A DNA stretch of 64,000 nt from Verticillium longisporum (taxonomy: Eukaryota > Ascomycota > Sordariomycetes > Glomerellales > Plectosphaerellaceae): the NCBI GenBank assembly GCA_019188255.1, contig JAETXT010000002.1, positions 5,828,001 to 5,892,000 of the forward strand, given 5' to 3'. Every line of letters begins with the position of its first letter. The first letter of the stretch is position 1. Under the pieces are notes generated by a model, which saw only the letters and a program-made list of their open reading frames with translations, ran no database searches and was not told the origin of the DNA. Shown in pieces: positions 46,869 to 57,992 of the stretch. The position numbers were made by a program, and so were the translations under genes.

Positions 46869-48793
46869 CTACGGGCTTGGCGGCCGCTCCTGCTTCAACT
46901 TCGGCTTTGGCGTGGCGGACGAGCTCTTGCTCTTCTTCTCCTTCTTCACAATCGGCGAGGAGACAGACGCACGGTGCGGCACCGCCGGCGGCAGGATCGG
47001 CGTCTCCTTCTTAGACACCTGCGAGCTGGAGGGCGCAGCCAGGGCGGCCTTCTTGGCCTTCTTGCCAGACTTGGGCGCCGGGAGCTCGGGCTGGCTTGGT
47101 GTGTGGAGCTCCTGAGAGGCCGCAGCGGGGGTAGAGGTTGGCGTGTCCTCGGCCGAGCGCTTCTGCTTCTTGCTCTTCTTCTTCTTCAGGGCAGCCTCCT
47201 CCTCTCCGACGAGTTGAGAGGAAGCAGCGTCTTCATCGACCTCGGCCGCCTTGCGCTTTGCCTTCTTGGTAGTGGTCGACGCCTTTTTGCTGGACTTGTG
47301 GCTGGAAGAGGGCGCCTCGGGGGCTTGCGTCATCTCAACGTCCTCCGCCTCGACACCGGACTCGGATCCAATCCGGCCCATATCCTCGTCTGCAGGCACG
47401 CCGATAGGGTGGTATCTAGCCTTGAGGCCCTTGGGCTGAGGGCGGGCGCCCTTGCTGGATGCCAGGGGCAGAGTGGCAACCTCGGCGTTGGCAGGGCTCG
47501 GAACCTGGATGATGCGCTTGATGCGCATGACCTGATCGACGTTTTGCGCGACTGACCCGTGTTAGCGCGATCCTGTTGGGGATTCAAAGTGTGTGTGGAC
47601 TTACGGGGCTCATAGCGGACTCCCTTCTTGTTCGGAATGAGGACCTGATAGGTAGGGTTCGCGGCTTCGTTGCTGACGTTGACGCCGTAGTCTCCACCGT
47701 CATGCTTGAAGACCGGCTCGCCGTTGCGGATCTTGTGGATGGGAATCTCGAGCTGCTCAATGACGTTAATGGGGACAGAGGCGGGTGCGGTGAAGTACCA
47801 CAACTGCTTGCCCTCACGTCTCGCCTGGGCGAAAAAGTCTTGCACATCCTTGCCGTCCTCATCGCCCTGCACAGGGCGCAAGACAAAGTTCTCGCCCTGG
47901 AAGCCGTTTGTAGCAGTCTTCTTGGGTTGCGGCGCAACGGCAAGAGGTTCGGCCACCTTCTCGGCCTCCTTCTCAGTCTCAACAGCACTGGTGGGCTCTT
48001 CCGCCTCGCTTTCCTCGCTCCCTGAGCTCTCTTCAGGAGTTTCCTCTTTGGGGGCCGTCTTCTTGGTTCTGGCCTTCTTGCTCTTCTTGGTAGGCTCTTC
48101 AGCCTCGCTCTCGGAGCCGGAAGCAGAGCTTGAGGCGGAGCTGGAAGTTGACGCAGCCTTCTTGGAAGGCGCTGCCTTGCCATTCATCAGAGATTTGGCA
48201 GCCTTCTTGCTATAGGCGTTATCGTCGCTGCCTGAATCGCTATCCGAGTCGCTGCCAGAGGCGGCAGGAGAGGACGAGTCGCTGGACGATGTGTCTTCTT
48301 CCTTCTTCGAAGGAGTCGTCTTAATATTCTTCTTGGCGGGCGCCTCGTCTTCGGAGTCGCTCGAGTCAGAGCTGGCGGGAGGTTCGGAGGAAGAGCCGGA
48401 GGAAGAGTCGGAGGAAGAGGATGGGGCCTTCTTGACAACAACTTTCTTGTTTTGCTTGGAATCGCGTCCGTCGTCGCTATCGGCGACCTCCTCTTCGTTG
48501 CTGCGAGGGGTACGTTTGGAGGGCGCGATTCCCTTCTGGCTGGTAGGAGTCGATGTCGACTTGTTCAGGCGATTCCAGGACGCAGGGTCGGGAAGGGCGC
48601 CATCGCTGTCACTGTCACTGTTGCTGGCGGGTTCGCTCTCGCTGTCGCTGTCTTCGGCGCGGGGATCGAATGCAGCCTTCTTCTTGATCTGAGCCTTCGA
48701 CTGGCTGCTGGGCGTGGCGTCAAGGTCATCACCAGCCTTGGCAAGGAAGCCGCGAAGCGAAGCGACACCGTCGAGATTACGGCGCTTCGACAT
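46869..48793 (-). CDS. RPA34: RNA polymerase I subunit RPA34 (A34.5-like)
   Basis: A nucleolar protein. In yeast A34.5 pairs with A49 as a TFIIF-like heterodimer on Pol I. Exons 48793-47605 and 47551-46869 (53-bp intron) give 623 residues. The start MSKRRNLDGVASLRGFL is the first ATG. Residues ~50 to 300 are an acidic Ser/Asp/Glu- and Lys-rich low-complexity region like nucleolar chaperones such as Srp40/Nopp140. The conserved core follows, from about GENFVLRPVQ through GKQLWYFTAPASVPINVIEQ and ending VLIPNKKGVRYEP at the intron. Exon 2 adds VMRIKRIIQVP and a long Lys-rich tail. The protein is far longer than yeast A34.5 (about 230 residues), mainly through the N-terminal extension. It is divergent from GRC3. 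Confidence 0.88.
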
Positions 48794-49416
48794 GATGTTG
48801 ATGCTAACAGCGCTTCGTATGTAAAGTGTTGTCGCAATCGATTGGCCTTGCGCGATGGTGGCCTGGGTTGGAGTTGCGAATTGGGACTTTTTTCTTGTAT
48901 GGCGCGACTCGTTAAACAAGCTCCAGACGACGATTGGGATTTTTTTTTTGGAGCAGGCGCGGTGAAGATCGCAGCTGCAAGCGGGGGGTTGGAAGGTCCC
49001 ACTGGACAGGCAGCTTGGGGTGGCAGGAGCCAATCGATGGCGCGTTTTCAGTCTAGCGCGTTCTGAAGGTGCCGAAATTCTACCGCCGCTCTTGCACCCT
49101 GGAGAAGATGATCTCTCTTCAAGAAGGCAAGAGGTAAGGTTCGTGAGACGATTCGGCTTTGTTGAAAAGCTGATGGCATGTTCTTATTCTCATTGCATCT
49201 CCAGATTTATTCAAATATTGACAGGCAATTTCAGTGCTTGGTTTGCGTCACAAGTAGTAAAGAGGCTTCCACCTACACTGGTCGTAGTGACCCACACAAC
49301 TGCCGAAAACCTGGACCAGCCAAGCTTGGTCACCTAAATTTACATCCCGAGCATCTTCACTTGCCCATGTTGTCAGCACGGCCTGATCTCATAGAAGCAT
49401 CTCACAACCTTCGCCA
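48794..49416. promoter_or_regulatory. Shared divergent promoter of RPA34 and GRC3
   Basis: 623 bp separate the two start codons, with nothing else supported between them. It includes a T-rich tract near 48,940. Both flanking genes serve rRNA synthesis or processing, so shared control is plausible. Confidence 0.45.
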
Positions 49417-51808
49417 ATGAGCACCCCAAAACGCCGGATATTCGAGTCCGACGATGACGTTGCACGTATGTGCCAGCGCGACCCCGTATCTCTGCCGAAC
49501 AACCACTGACCTGGCACAGCTATGAGTGCCTTTTCTCTGCGCCGCCAGCTCCTGGCTGCAAAGGGTACGGCTACCACTGCGGTTCCTTCTGAGCCTTCGA
49601 GCTCAGCATCCTCGCCAGCCCCCAAAATCCCGGTCTCGGTGTCAGCCGCACTCCCTGCTGGGCGGCGATCCGCCAGGAAGCAAGCTTCTTCGAATGCGCC
49701 GTCACCGCAGCCCTCACCCAGCCCCGGGGGGCGGGAAGCCACCGCTATAGCTCAAGAATCACCGGCAAAAAAGCCTGGATCTGGGGCGTCATTGGTTACT
49801 AGCGACAATGGCCTGCCTCTTGCCCCTGTACAGCAGTTTTCAACGTTCAGGCCTAACAAGCAGAATGCTCGGAAACTCGCAGGGGCCATTCTTCAGCTGA
49901 GACTCAGCACAAGCGAGGTGAGGCTGTTCAAATGCGATTCCAACCTCTGAAGACTGACATGGATGCAGCGATTTCTTGTTCTCGGCAGCTTCGGTATTCG
50001 TGTCGTCAGCGGTGAAGTCACCATCGCTGGCGCAACATTGAACAAAACCGACAACATCGTATGGGCACATGCGGCCCATTGCCACGCCATTCCTGTACTG
50101 CGATGCTCGGAGGATACGAAGATTGAGCTGCACCCACACCCCCGAGCCATCGAGCTGCGCCGGCTTGAGAGGTTGTCCCCTATGTTCCGCAGCCTCTGGA
50201 ACGAACTTGCAAAGCCTGGAACAGGAGCCAAGAGTGAACTGGCATCAACTTTCCAGATTGTATGTACCTTCTCAGTCATGATAACCTCCGAGCATGGACC
50301 AATCTGACCATTCAGATCGGAACTGCGGCCGATGCGCCAAAAAAGGCTGTCATTCAAGACCTGGTGTCGCATCCCGCCTGGAACAAGAAGCTGGCGGAAC
50401 TCGTGGCCAAGGGAGGAAGCAAGGCCCCGGTCGTCTTTCTTTGTGGGCCAAAGTCTTCAGGAAAGTCAACTTTCGGCCGCATCCTGGTCAACCGGCTGTT
50501 AACATCGCCGTCCCAACGGGCGAAGAGACCTGCTGTGGCCATACTGGACCTCGACCCCGGCCAGCCTGAATTCAGTCCTGCTGGCACCATGTCGCTAGTC
50601 CATGTCAAAACGCCAAATCTGAGCCCCCTTTCACACATGCCGTACCGGAAACCACAGATGCAAGCGTCATCCGGTGTCATGCCACGGCATCCATCTCACC
50701 GGCAGCAGACCCCGAGCATTATGTCGAATGTCCCCAAGATCAATTCCATCACTACCAGCAATCTGCATTACGTAACCGTCCTTTAATCATTAACACCCCC
50801 GGCTGGATTCTCGGGACAGGTCTTGATCTTTTGACGGAGCTGATATCAAAATTGGCGCCGACGGACGTTATCTACATGTCTGAGGACGGACCAACGGAGA
50901 GCGTTGAAGGTTTACGCAGCGCCACGAGGACTAATTTCACGACTCTGCCCTCGCAGCAAACGGAGTTCACTTCGCGAACAGCGGCCCATCTGCGCTCTAT
51001 GCAGACCATGTCGTATTTCCACTCCATTAGGGCAAGTACTGGCCAGGTAGCCTGGAACCCTGCTCCTTTGACGAGTGTCCCTCCTCTGCAGGTGCAGTAT
51101 GCTGGAGAAAACCCTGGGTTCCTGGCGATCCTCAGTTACGAGTCCCAGCCTCCAGCGAACCTCTTGGCGGAAGCGATCAACGGATCAGTTCTGGCGCTCG
51201 TCGGAATTGAGGACGGCAAGGCCCTGAGGTTTCTGCCCGAAGTCGACTTCAAAGGCTTTGGTGATGTCTCTGTTGATCGTGAGACTACTATGGATGTGGA
51301 TGGTAAGCCAGCCGCTACTGCGACGGGACCTTATGTGTCGCGATCTCCGGAGGGCATCCCTTTCATCTCCAACCCTACATCACAGACACTCGACCCGCGA
51401 TACTCGCAGACTCTTGGACTTGTGCTCCTCCGCGGCATCGACGTCGCAAAGAAGAGCCTGCAGCTTCTGACGCCAATTTCATTGCACGGCATTGAGGAAA
51501 GCCGCAAGGCGGGCAGGCAGCTCGTGCTGGTGCATGGCAGGTTTGACACGCCTGGTTGGGCATACACCGAGGACTCATACTCGCGGACGTACAGCGAGAC
51601 TGCCGTTGACGAGCAGGAGACGGAGATCACGGAAGAGGACACGGACAATGACGACTCAGAGGCTGAGCCGGAAGACCTGGGTATGGCCGGCGATGTGGCC
51701 GAGACGCCATGGGTGGAGGTCCTGCGCGGGAACGAGAAGCGGCCGGTGGGTTCGAGGGTCTGGAGGGTGCGCCGAGATCTGGGCAAGGGCGGGCCCGGCG
51801 GTGACTGA
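49417..51808 (+). CDS. GRC3: Polynucleotide 5'-hydroxyl kinase Grc3, with one apparent frameshift
   Basis: Grc3 phosphorylates RNA 5'-hydroxyl ends and, with Las1, processes the ITS2 spacer of pre-rRNA. It also aids Pol I termination in yeast. Exons are 49417-49465, 49520-49917, 49969-50259 and 50316-51808 (introns 51 to 56 bp). The Walker A motif is CGPKSSGKST, followed by LDLDPGQPEFSP. Further conserved segments are HYVE, then IINTPGWILGTGLDLL, and GFLAILSYE. The C-terminus is acidic then basic. The frame breaks once at the C run 50,624-50,628: one extra base joins NLSP to PFTHAVPETTDA and continues correctly, giving 743 residues. No in-phase GT..AG intron explains it. It converges with the zinc-finger gene, only 18 bp between stops. 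Confidence 0.93.
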
Positions 51809-51826
51809 ATTACCAACCGGCGTCAT

Positions 51827-53140
51827 TCAGCGCAACGCAAGAAACGGCTTCGTCCTTTGAATCAACTCCGTCTCGGTCTCGCCGGGTTCCCGAGCCAGAT
51901 AGCACCCCAGCGTCATGCCTAATGCAAAGTCCCAAGCTACGACCTCAAAGATGTCCCTGAAGTTCCTCGGGTCCGCGTCCTCGGCGAACAAGCTCCCCAC
52001 GAGAAGCGACGGGCCTCGTCGGACGGCGCCGCCTGCGTCCCTGGGCTTGGTGCGCCCCAGCACCGGTACCCGAACGTTGACCTTGGCAGGGCTCAGCAAG
52101 CTGTTGAGCGTGAACTGTGCGTTGCGTTCGATGATGAGGTGTTCACGTGGAGATACAGCTTCAGTTGCATGAGTGCCAACCTGGTTTCGTCAGCAAATAG
52201 GGCCTGCAAAGACGACAGGATAGCCGGGAGGGGTTTCCAACCGCTGATACTGCTCTCGATGCGTCTCGCTCGACACCTCGGCATCGATCCGGCGTTGATC
52301 AAACACACCCATATTCTCAAGGAGCGTAAAGAGATGCTTGTTGCACATGAGCACCTGGAGAAGATAGGGCCCGTCACTGTAGCAGTACAGTGCTAGTATG
52401 ACGGGAAGCATCAGGACTTGGATCTCGGGCAGGAGATCCAGCCGCGGGGCGGGCGTCGGCACGAGGGGCATGATTATGTTGAACTGCGCTTCTTCGTGAG
52501 CGTCGCACCTCACAGGGAGTTTGCCATGGAAGCGGAGAGTGGACTCACGAAGTGAAGGGCGCTCTTGATGAGCACTTGGTGGTACTTGAGCGCCATAGCC
52601 TTGGCTTCAGGCGTGCCTTTCATATACATACCCACAACCAGGACTGATAGCACGAGTGATGGTGGTTGCGGGGTGTGGTAGAAGTCTTCCTTATCGAGTA
52701 TGGGCCAGTCTGTGTGGAACTTGGTGAAATAGAGGTTCTGCAGCTCGACCCGATCGGGGTCATCGAGCAGCTCGCTTCGTGACTTTGCCGACAAGTCAAG
52801 ATATGTCGGTCCGGCTGATTCCTTGATCTTGGGGAGGATGCTCGACGGGCCGCTGAGCGTCACGGCCCCGCTGCTCCCCTCGGCCACTACCGGGTCGACC
52901 CGGTCGGCAGGCTGCCCGTGATTAAGGGCCTCATGGCGGTGCAAAAGATCGCTGCGAGTCACGTCACTCCAGTGCGCGAGGTTTGACTGGGATAGATTGA
53001 GCTCACCTGCGGTTGAAGGTGGCTGGACATGCAGCGCAGGCGAAGGATCGAAGGTTGGCGTGGTTGCGCTGGTGTCTTGAAAGGTGTTCTTTCCGGAGAT
53101 ACGAGCGGTTGCAGTTTGGGTAATCACACTCGAAGCGCAT
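51827..53140 (-). CDS. C2H2 zinc-finger transcription factor with fungal regulatory domain
   Basis: A sequence-specific nuclear regulator. Exon 1 (53140-53007) starts MRFECDYPNCNRSY and, joined to exon 2 (52951-52549), encodes two adjacent C2H2 fingers, the second being FACAACPATFNRSDLLHRHE across a 55-bp intron. After a linker comes the start of a fungal_trans-type domain (LQNLYFTKFHTDWPILDKED). Exon 3 starts at 52,483. The remaining structure is uncertain. One reading stops at 52,190 (276 residues). A fuller one splices 52,277 to 52,203 and needs one missing base near 52,144 to join MQLKLYLHV to EHLIIERNAQ, ending at 51,827 with about 373 residues. The fuller reading is more domain-like. 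The gene lies next to the right RIP island. Target genes are unknown. Confidence 0.75.
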
Positions 53141-54059
53141 AGCATGGCGGCAGAAGATGGATCTCTGAACAAGCTGTACAGCTTGTTGACCTGGGAACTG
53201 GAGCAAGACGGCGATGAGGGGGAGTTGGTGTGAACCGTGTGATCACCAGGAGACAGGATTCTGACGACTCGGTTGCAGATGGTCCGTGCTCAAAAGCTCA
53301 CCAGGATGCAGGACAGTCTACGAATTACCCTTGCATGGTTCTGTCTAGGGGTCAACGGCGCAACGGAGTCAGATGATCTGGAACAATGCCTCAGTGGGAG
53401 CTACATCTACTATGTCAAAGCTACGAGGGCGAGCGTCCTGGCTTCTGAACCCTGGAACATGGCGTCTCCTGTACCATGTCATGCTCATTCTTCTATCAGA
53501 GGCCGCATGGTGGCCCCCTGGAAACGCAAGGCATTGCGGCTTGCACTCGACAAATAGACATGTCTTTGCGAGATTCACCCACCAGTTTCATTCTCGTGTT
53601 AGGCAGTAGAGACTTTAGTGAGATATAGCGGTCTATAGTTGTCTTGATATCTTTTGAGTCCTTAGCAGACTGCTACGTCCTGCTCATCCACGTAGAGATT
53701 TCGATAGTCATGGTGATGAACCCAGCAACCGCAAGGCCTAGGCTTGAGGCGTTCTTGCTGCACTTTTCTAGCCTGTACTCTTACGGCTAGGTCAAGTTAC
53801 TACATTAAGAGTTCCCGCTGTTAAAATGATGTTTTTAGTTAAATCTAGTGATCCCTCCTCGAGCGATATGCTCGAACCTAAGTTTGCTACCTTTTTCAGA
53901 ATACTATTATCCTTCCCCTCTAAGAGCTTTTAGCAAAGTTCTAGCGTATACTATCGAGGCTTAGCTAGAGGACATGCATAGCGTGCGACAGGGGTTGTCT
54001 TGGCCAACACTAGACACTTGAGATATCGGAACCCGGTGGGCCATGTTCCCTTGGCTGCG
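53141..54059. other. Transition into the right AT-rich arm
   Basis: Promoter side of the zinc-finger gene, then unique DNA with falling GC. TG and CA dinucleotides persist until about 54,085. No gene is supported. Confidence 0.5.
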
Positions 54060-54300
54060 TGTCGAAGCACTATCAGAGCGTTATTTAGAATAGAGTGAAG
54101 GGGTCTTCTATAGGGTCCGTAGGTAGTTTAGAATATAAGTATAGGATAGGAATATATCTAAATTCTAGCCCTCCGCAGCTTTAGGGGGCCCTCCATAGCC
54201 TATATATATATATTCTCTCGTAACTCCTAGCCCCTAGCTAGCCCTCTAGCTTGGCAGGCCCTAGGTGGCTCCGCAGGGTCCTAATATAACCCCCCCCCCT
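54060..54300 (-). repeat. LTR-like repeat, copy C (RIP-mutated)
   Basis: The reverse complement aligns block by block with copy B (34,890-35,125), with C-to-T type changes in CA/TG contexts. It marks the edge of the RIP-mutated arm. Confidence 0.75.
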
Positions 54301-56487
54301 TAGGACTCCTAGTCCCTAGGAGTTAGTAGGAATAGCTTTACTCCGGAGTCTTCTAGTATATTATTCCGTACTACGTCTACGGGTCCTATAATAATACCTT
54401 TCTTATTATTACTTAGCTAATTTATATAAAATTAAAAGGAGGCCCTATTTATCGATTTTTAGTATTTATTATAGCTTATTTCTAATTTCCTTTCTTTAGC
54501 TTTCTATTATTATATTATTTATAAATTCCCTTTAATCTATACTTCCTTATTACTCTAATTATTAATTTATAATATTTCTTTTATTATATTAATATTAAAA
54601 TTAAAGAGTTAGTAAATCCTATAATTATAGATATATTATTCTATTATTAATAGCTCTTATAATAGCTATAATATTATTAATATTATAAATTTTCTATAGC
54701 TTATATTATATAATATCCTATATTAACTTTCTATAGATAAATACACTATTTTACTCTAGAGGAGTAGGAGAAGATCTAGGTCTAGGCCTTAGAGGGCTAA
54801 ATCCTAGATTAAGCTAGGAGAAGGAGATCGAGTAATAATAGCGCTATCTAGCTACCTAGCTATAGGATAATATAGAGCGCGAGGTACCCTATACGCTCTA
54901 CGTATCCTATATTATATAGCGCTAGTCCGCTAATTACTTAAATTAAGAGGGGGCCGCTATAGCTACCTCGTACTCTAAGTATACTTATAATAAATATAAG
55001 TATTAAGAGGTTAATCCTCTATAGTTAATTAATCTTATATTATTATATTAATATTATCTTAAATCTTTAATTATATTAATATTTATATTATTATTATATA
55101 GCTTAATATAATATAGTATAACTTAGCTATTATAGAAGCTATAGGCCTCCTATTTAGATAATTACTCGCTATATTTAAGGCTATAATTAAGATTATAGTC
55201 TTAAGCCTATATTTTACTTATTACCTCGCTTATACTACTATTACTATTAATATTACTATTACTATTAATAAAGATAATAAAGATAAGGAAGAATAAGAAG
55301 AAAGAGAAGAAGAGGAAGAGGAAGTAATAGCTTTTATAGCTATAGCTAGTTCTATAGCTCTAGCTCCTACCCCTATAAATAGCTATTCTATAGACTAGGT
55401 AGAGTATATTATATATATTTAGGAGTCTATTATTATAGGCATAGTAGATAGGTAACTAGGTAGATCCTATTACGTGATCGTAAGTTAGTAATTATAGTCC
55501 TATGATTATTAACGGGGATTACCTTCCCGTAATTACTACTAGGTAATTACGGTATAGTGATTACGGAACTATAATAACTAGCCTTTATAAATCCTAGTTA
55601 TATAACTAGGGATTATAATATATATAGAGAACCCCTATATCCCCCCTTAATAGGGAAGAATATCTTAATATAATACTATTAATCGAGTATTTAAGATCTA
55701 AGATTATTAATCCCTATAATTACGATTATATTAAATAATAGTAATTAATTTAAATAAGCTAAACCTATTATATATTATATTATTAAAAGAGTAATCTATG
55801 CTTTAAGTAATAAAGAGAATTTTTACTAGAAAATTCTTTTTAGGAATTATAATAATCCGCTTATTTATTAAAGCATTAGAGTAATATTTAGAGACCTTTT
55901 AATTATTTATTATTAATAAATAAGAATCCTATTTTAAAGAGGCCCTATTAATTATAGAAGAAAAGGAACTTAATCTAGAATTTAATAAGATTTTATAATA
56001 GAATCCTATATTATCCCTAAAAACGGCCTATATTTAAATAAAATAATAAATATTTAAGAATAACCTTATAAAGGTCTTAATATAATAGATATTTAAGCTA
56101 AAATATTTTCCTAAAATTATAAACGATTAATAGAAAATATATAAAAAAGTAATTATTAAGGGAAGGGATTTAGAAACCCTTAAAATATTAACTAGGAGCT
56201 ATAATTACTAGAATATAAATACCCTAATAAATAGAATTATTAAGAAATTAAGGAAATTATAATTTTTATCTTTAATTAAATAATATAATTTAGGGTTAAT
56301 AATATTAAAAAAGCTAATAATAAGACCTATAATTAAAGAAGAACCTAAAATTAGAATTATTATTCTAGGAAATATACCCTTTTATAATTAATTATATAAT
56401 TAAAATATTATAAACGAATATTATTAATAATATTAAGAGGGCTTCACTACTTATATAAACCCTAATCTAGTACTTCCACTATACTTA
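54301..56487. mobile_element. RIP-degenerated transposon DNA
   Basis: AT-rich, CA/TG-depleted DNA with a promoter-like patch around 55,440-55,640 and a decayed coding-like stretch at 55,700-56,400. The element class cannot be fixed. The 56,435-56,490 segment recurs near 3,540 in the left arm. Confidence 0.65.
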
Positions 56488-56940
56488 TATTACGACCTAG
56501 TAGCTTCCGAAGGGGGAACACTATTAGAGGGTTAGGGTTACTATTTATAGAAGCTTAGGTTATAACTCTAAGACGATATAGTATCGTAAAGCGTTACGTA
56601 CTCGTTATAATAAATATAAAGTAAGACTTAGATTAATTACTATCGTAAGAAAGAATATATCTATAAGTCTAGAATATCCGTCCTTATATACCCATCTATC
56701 CTATCCTTATTATAGGGTAATAAGCTTATATTAGATAGATTATTATTATATTATAATCCTATTATATTAGATTACGGATTACCGTAATCTTAATATATTA
56801 GTAATTTATTATCCGAGGATTACTATACTTAGTAATCCTATTACGTAACTAGTTCCTTAGTAGTCCTTATCTTATCGTCGTTCCTAGTTATCCTAACGCG
56901 GGGCTATCTACGGCCTATCGTTTGACCCTTAATTATTATA
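56488..56940 (-). repeat. RIP-mutated LTR, minus orientation
   Basis: The reverse complement of the 476-bp LTR family is clear over the first ~210 bp (CTTCCGAAGGGGGAACACT, then the GAAGCTTAGGTT and CTCTAAGACGAT blocks). It then continues as a more diverged variant to a GCGGGG-containing end near 56,940. Confidence 0.65.
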
Positions 56941-57516
56941 TAATGCTCCTCCTCTAGGCCGATATCCTAACGGCTATAAATAGTAGGTCCCGTCCTAGGC
57001 TTAGTTAGTCCGTACTTCCCTTCTTTATTAATTACGATACGATATTTAATCGTATTCGAAAGCCTTTATTAAAGAAAGCCGTCGAGCGTATTAACCTTAT
57101 ATCTTTAATCGAGTTAAAGGGTTCCGATATTAATATACCTTATACTTAGTATTTCTAAAAAAGTTTAAAATATCGTATATCGGAGAAGTCTATATAATAC
57201 GGGGAGTATATAAAGCGTAGTCGTTAATATAATAATATCTTAGTATTATCTTCTTATAAATATCGTATTTTTATATTTTCGGTTAATATTTTTATAGCTA
57301 ATAATAGCTTAATTAAGCGTCTCTTAAAGATTAAGAAGAAATTAGAGGATAATAAAGAGGCTATAGAAGAAGTACTAGCTAAATTATAAGAGGATTTATT
57401 ATATATTATAAATCGCTTACGATATATTTAGTAAATTAAGAAGAAAGTAAAAGAACGTAATAATAAAGCGTTTCGTTATAATATTTAGGAGTTAGATATA
57501 GAGGGTAGTCTATTCT
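56941..57516 (+). pseudogene. RIP-mutated coding relic, possibly a transposase tail
   Basis: A TATA-like CTATAAATAG lies near 56,974. Between about 57,230 and 57,510 one frame reads as a Lys/Glu-rich coiled coil with several stops at former Gln codons. Such tails occur in fungal pogo/Fot-like transposases, but the assignment is weak. Confidence 0.35.
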
Positions 57517-57992
57517 TATAATAACTAAGGAAGTAGGGCGGCCGCGAATCGACGACCCCGCGATTAGGGAGCGCAATAAGATAAGAATCGGGCCTACCTA
57601 GCAAAATACGTAATAGCTTACTTAGATATAAAGGGTAAGTCGTCGGGCTCACTAAGGACGCCGTAGTAAGCTAGGGAATAGCTTACGGGATAATATACCG
57701 TAATCTTAATATTATAGATTATTAATAACTAACTAATAAGCTATCTAATATAAGCTTACTACCTAATATAATAAAGATAGGATAATAAATATATAAGGAT
57801 GGATATTCTAGACTTATAGATATATTCTTTTTTATAATAGTAATTAATCTAAGTCTTACTTTATATTTATTATAATGAGTACGTAACGCTTTATAATACT
57901 ATATCGTCTTAGAGTTATAATCTAAGCTTCTATAAATAATAACCCTAACCCTCTAATAGTATTCCCCTTTCGGAAGCTATTAGGTTATAATA
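57517..57992 (+). repeat. RIP-mutated 5' LTR of the Gypsy-type element
   Basis: 476 bp, the same length as the clean LTR at 58,180, and alignable end to end with C-to-T and G-to-A changes almost only in CA/TG contexts. No target duplication flanks it, as expected for a terminal LTR followed by internal sequence. Confidence 0.8.
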
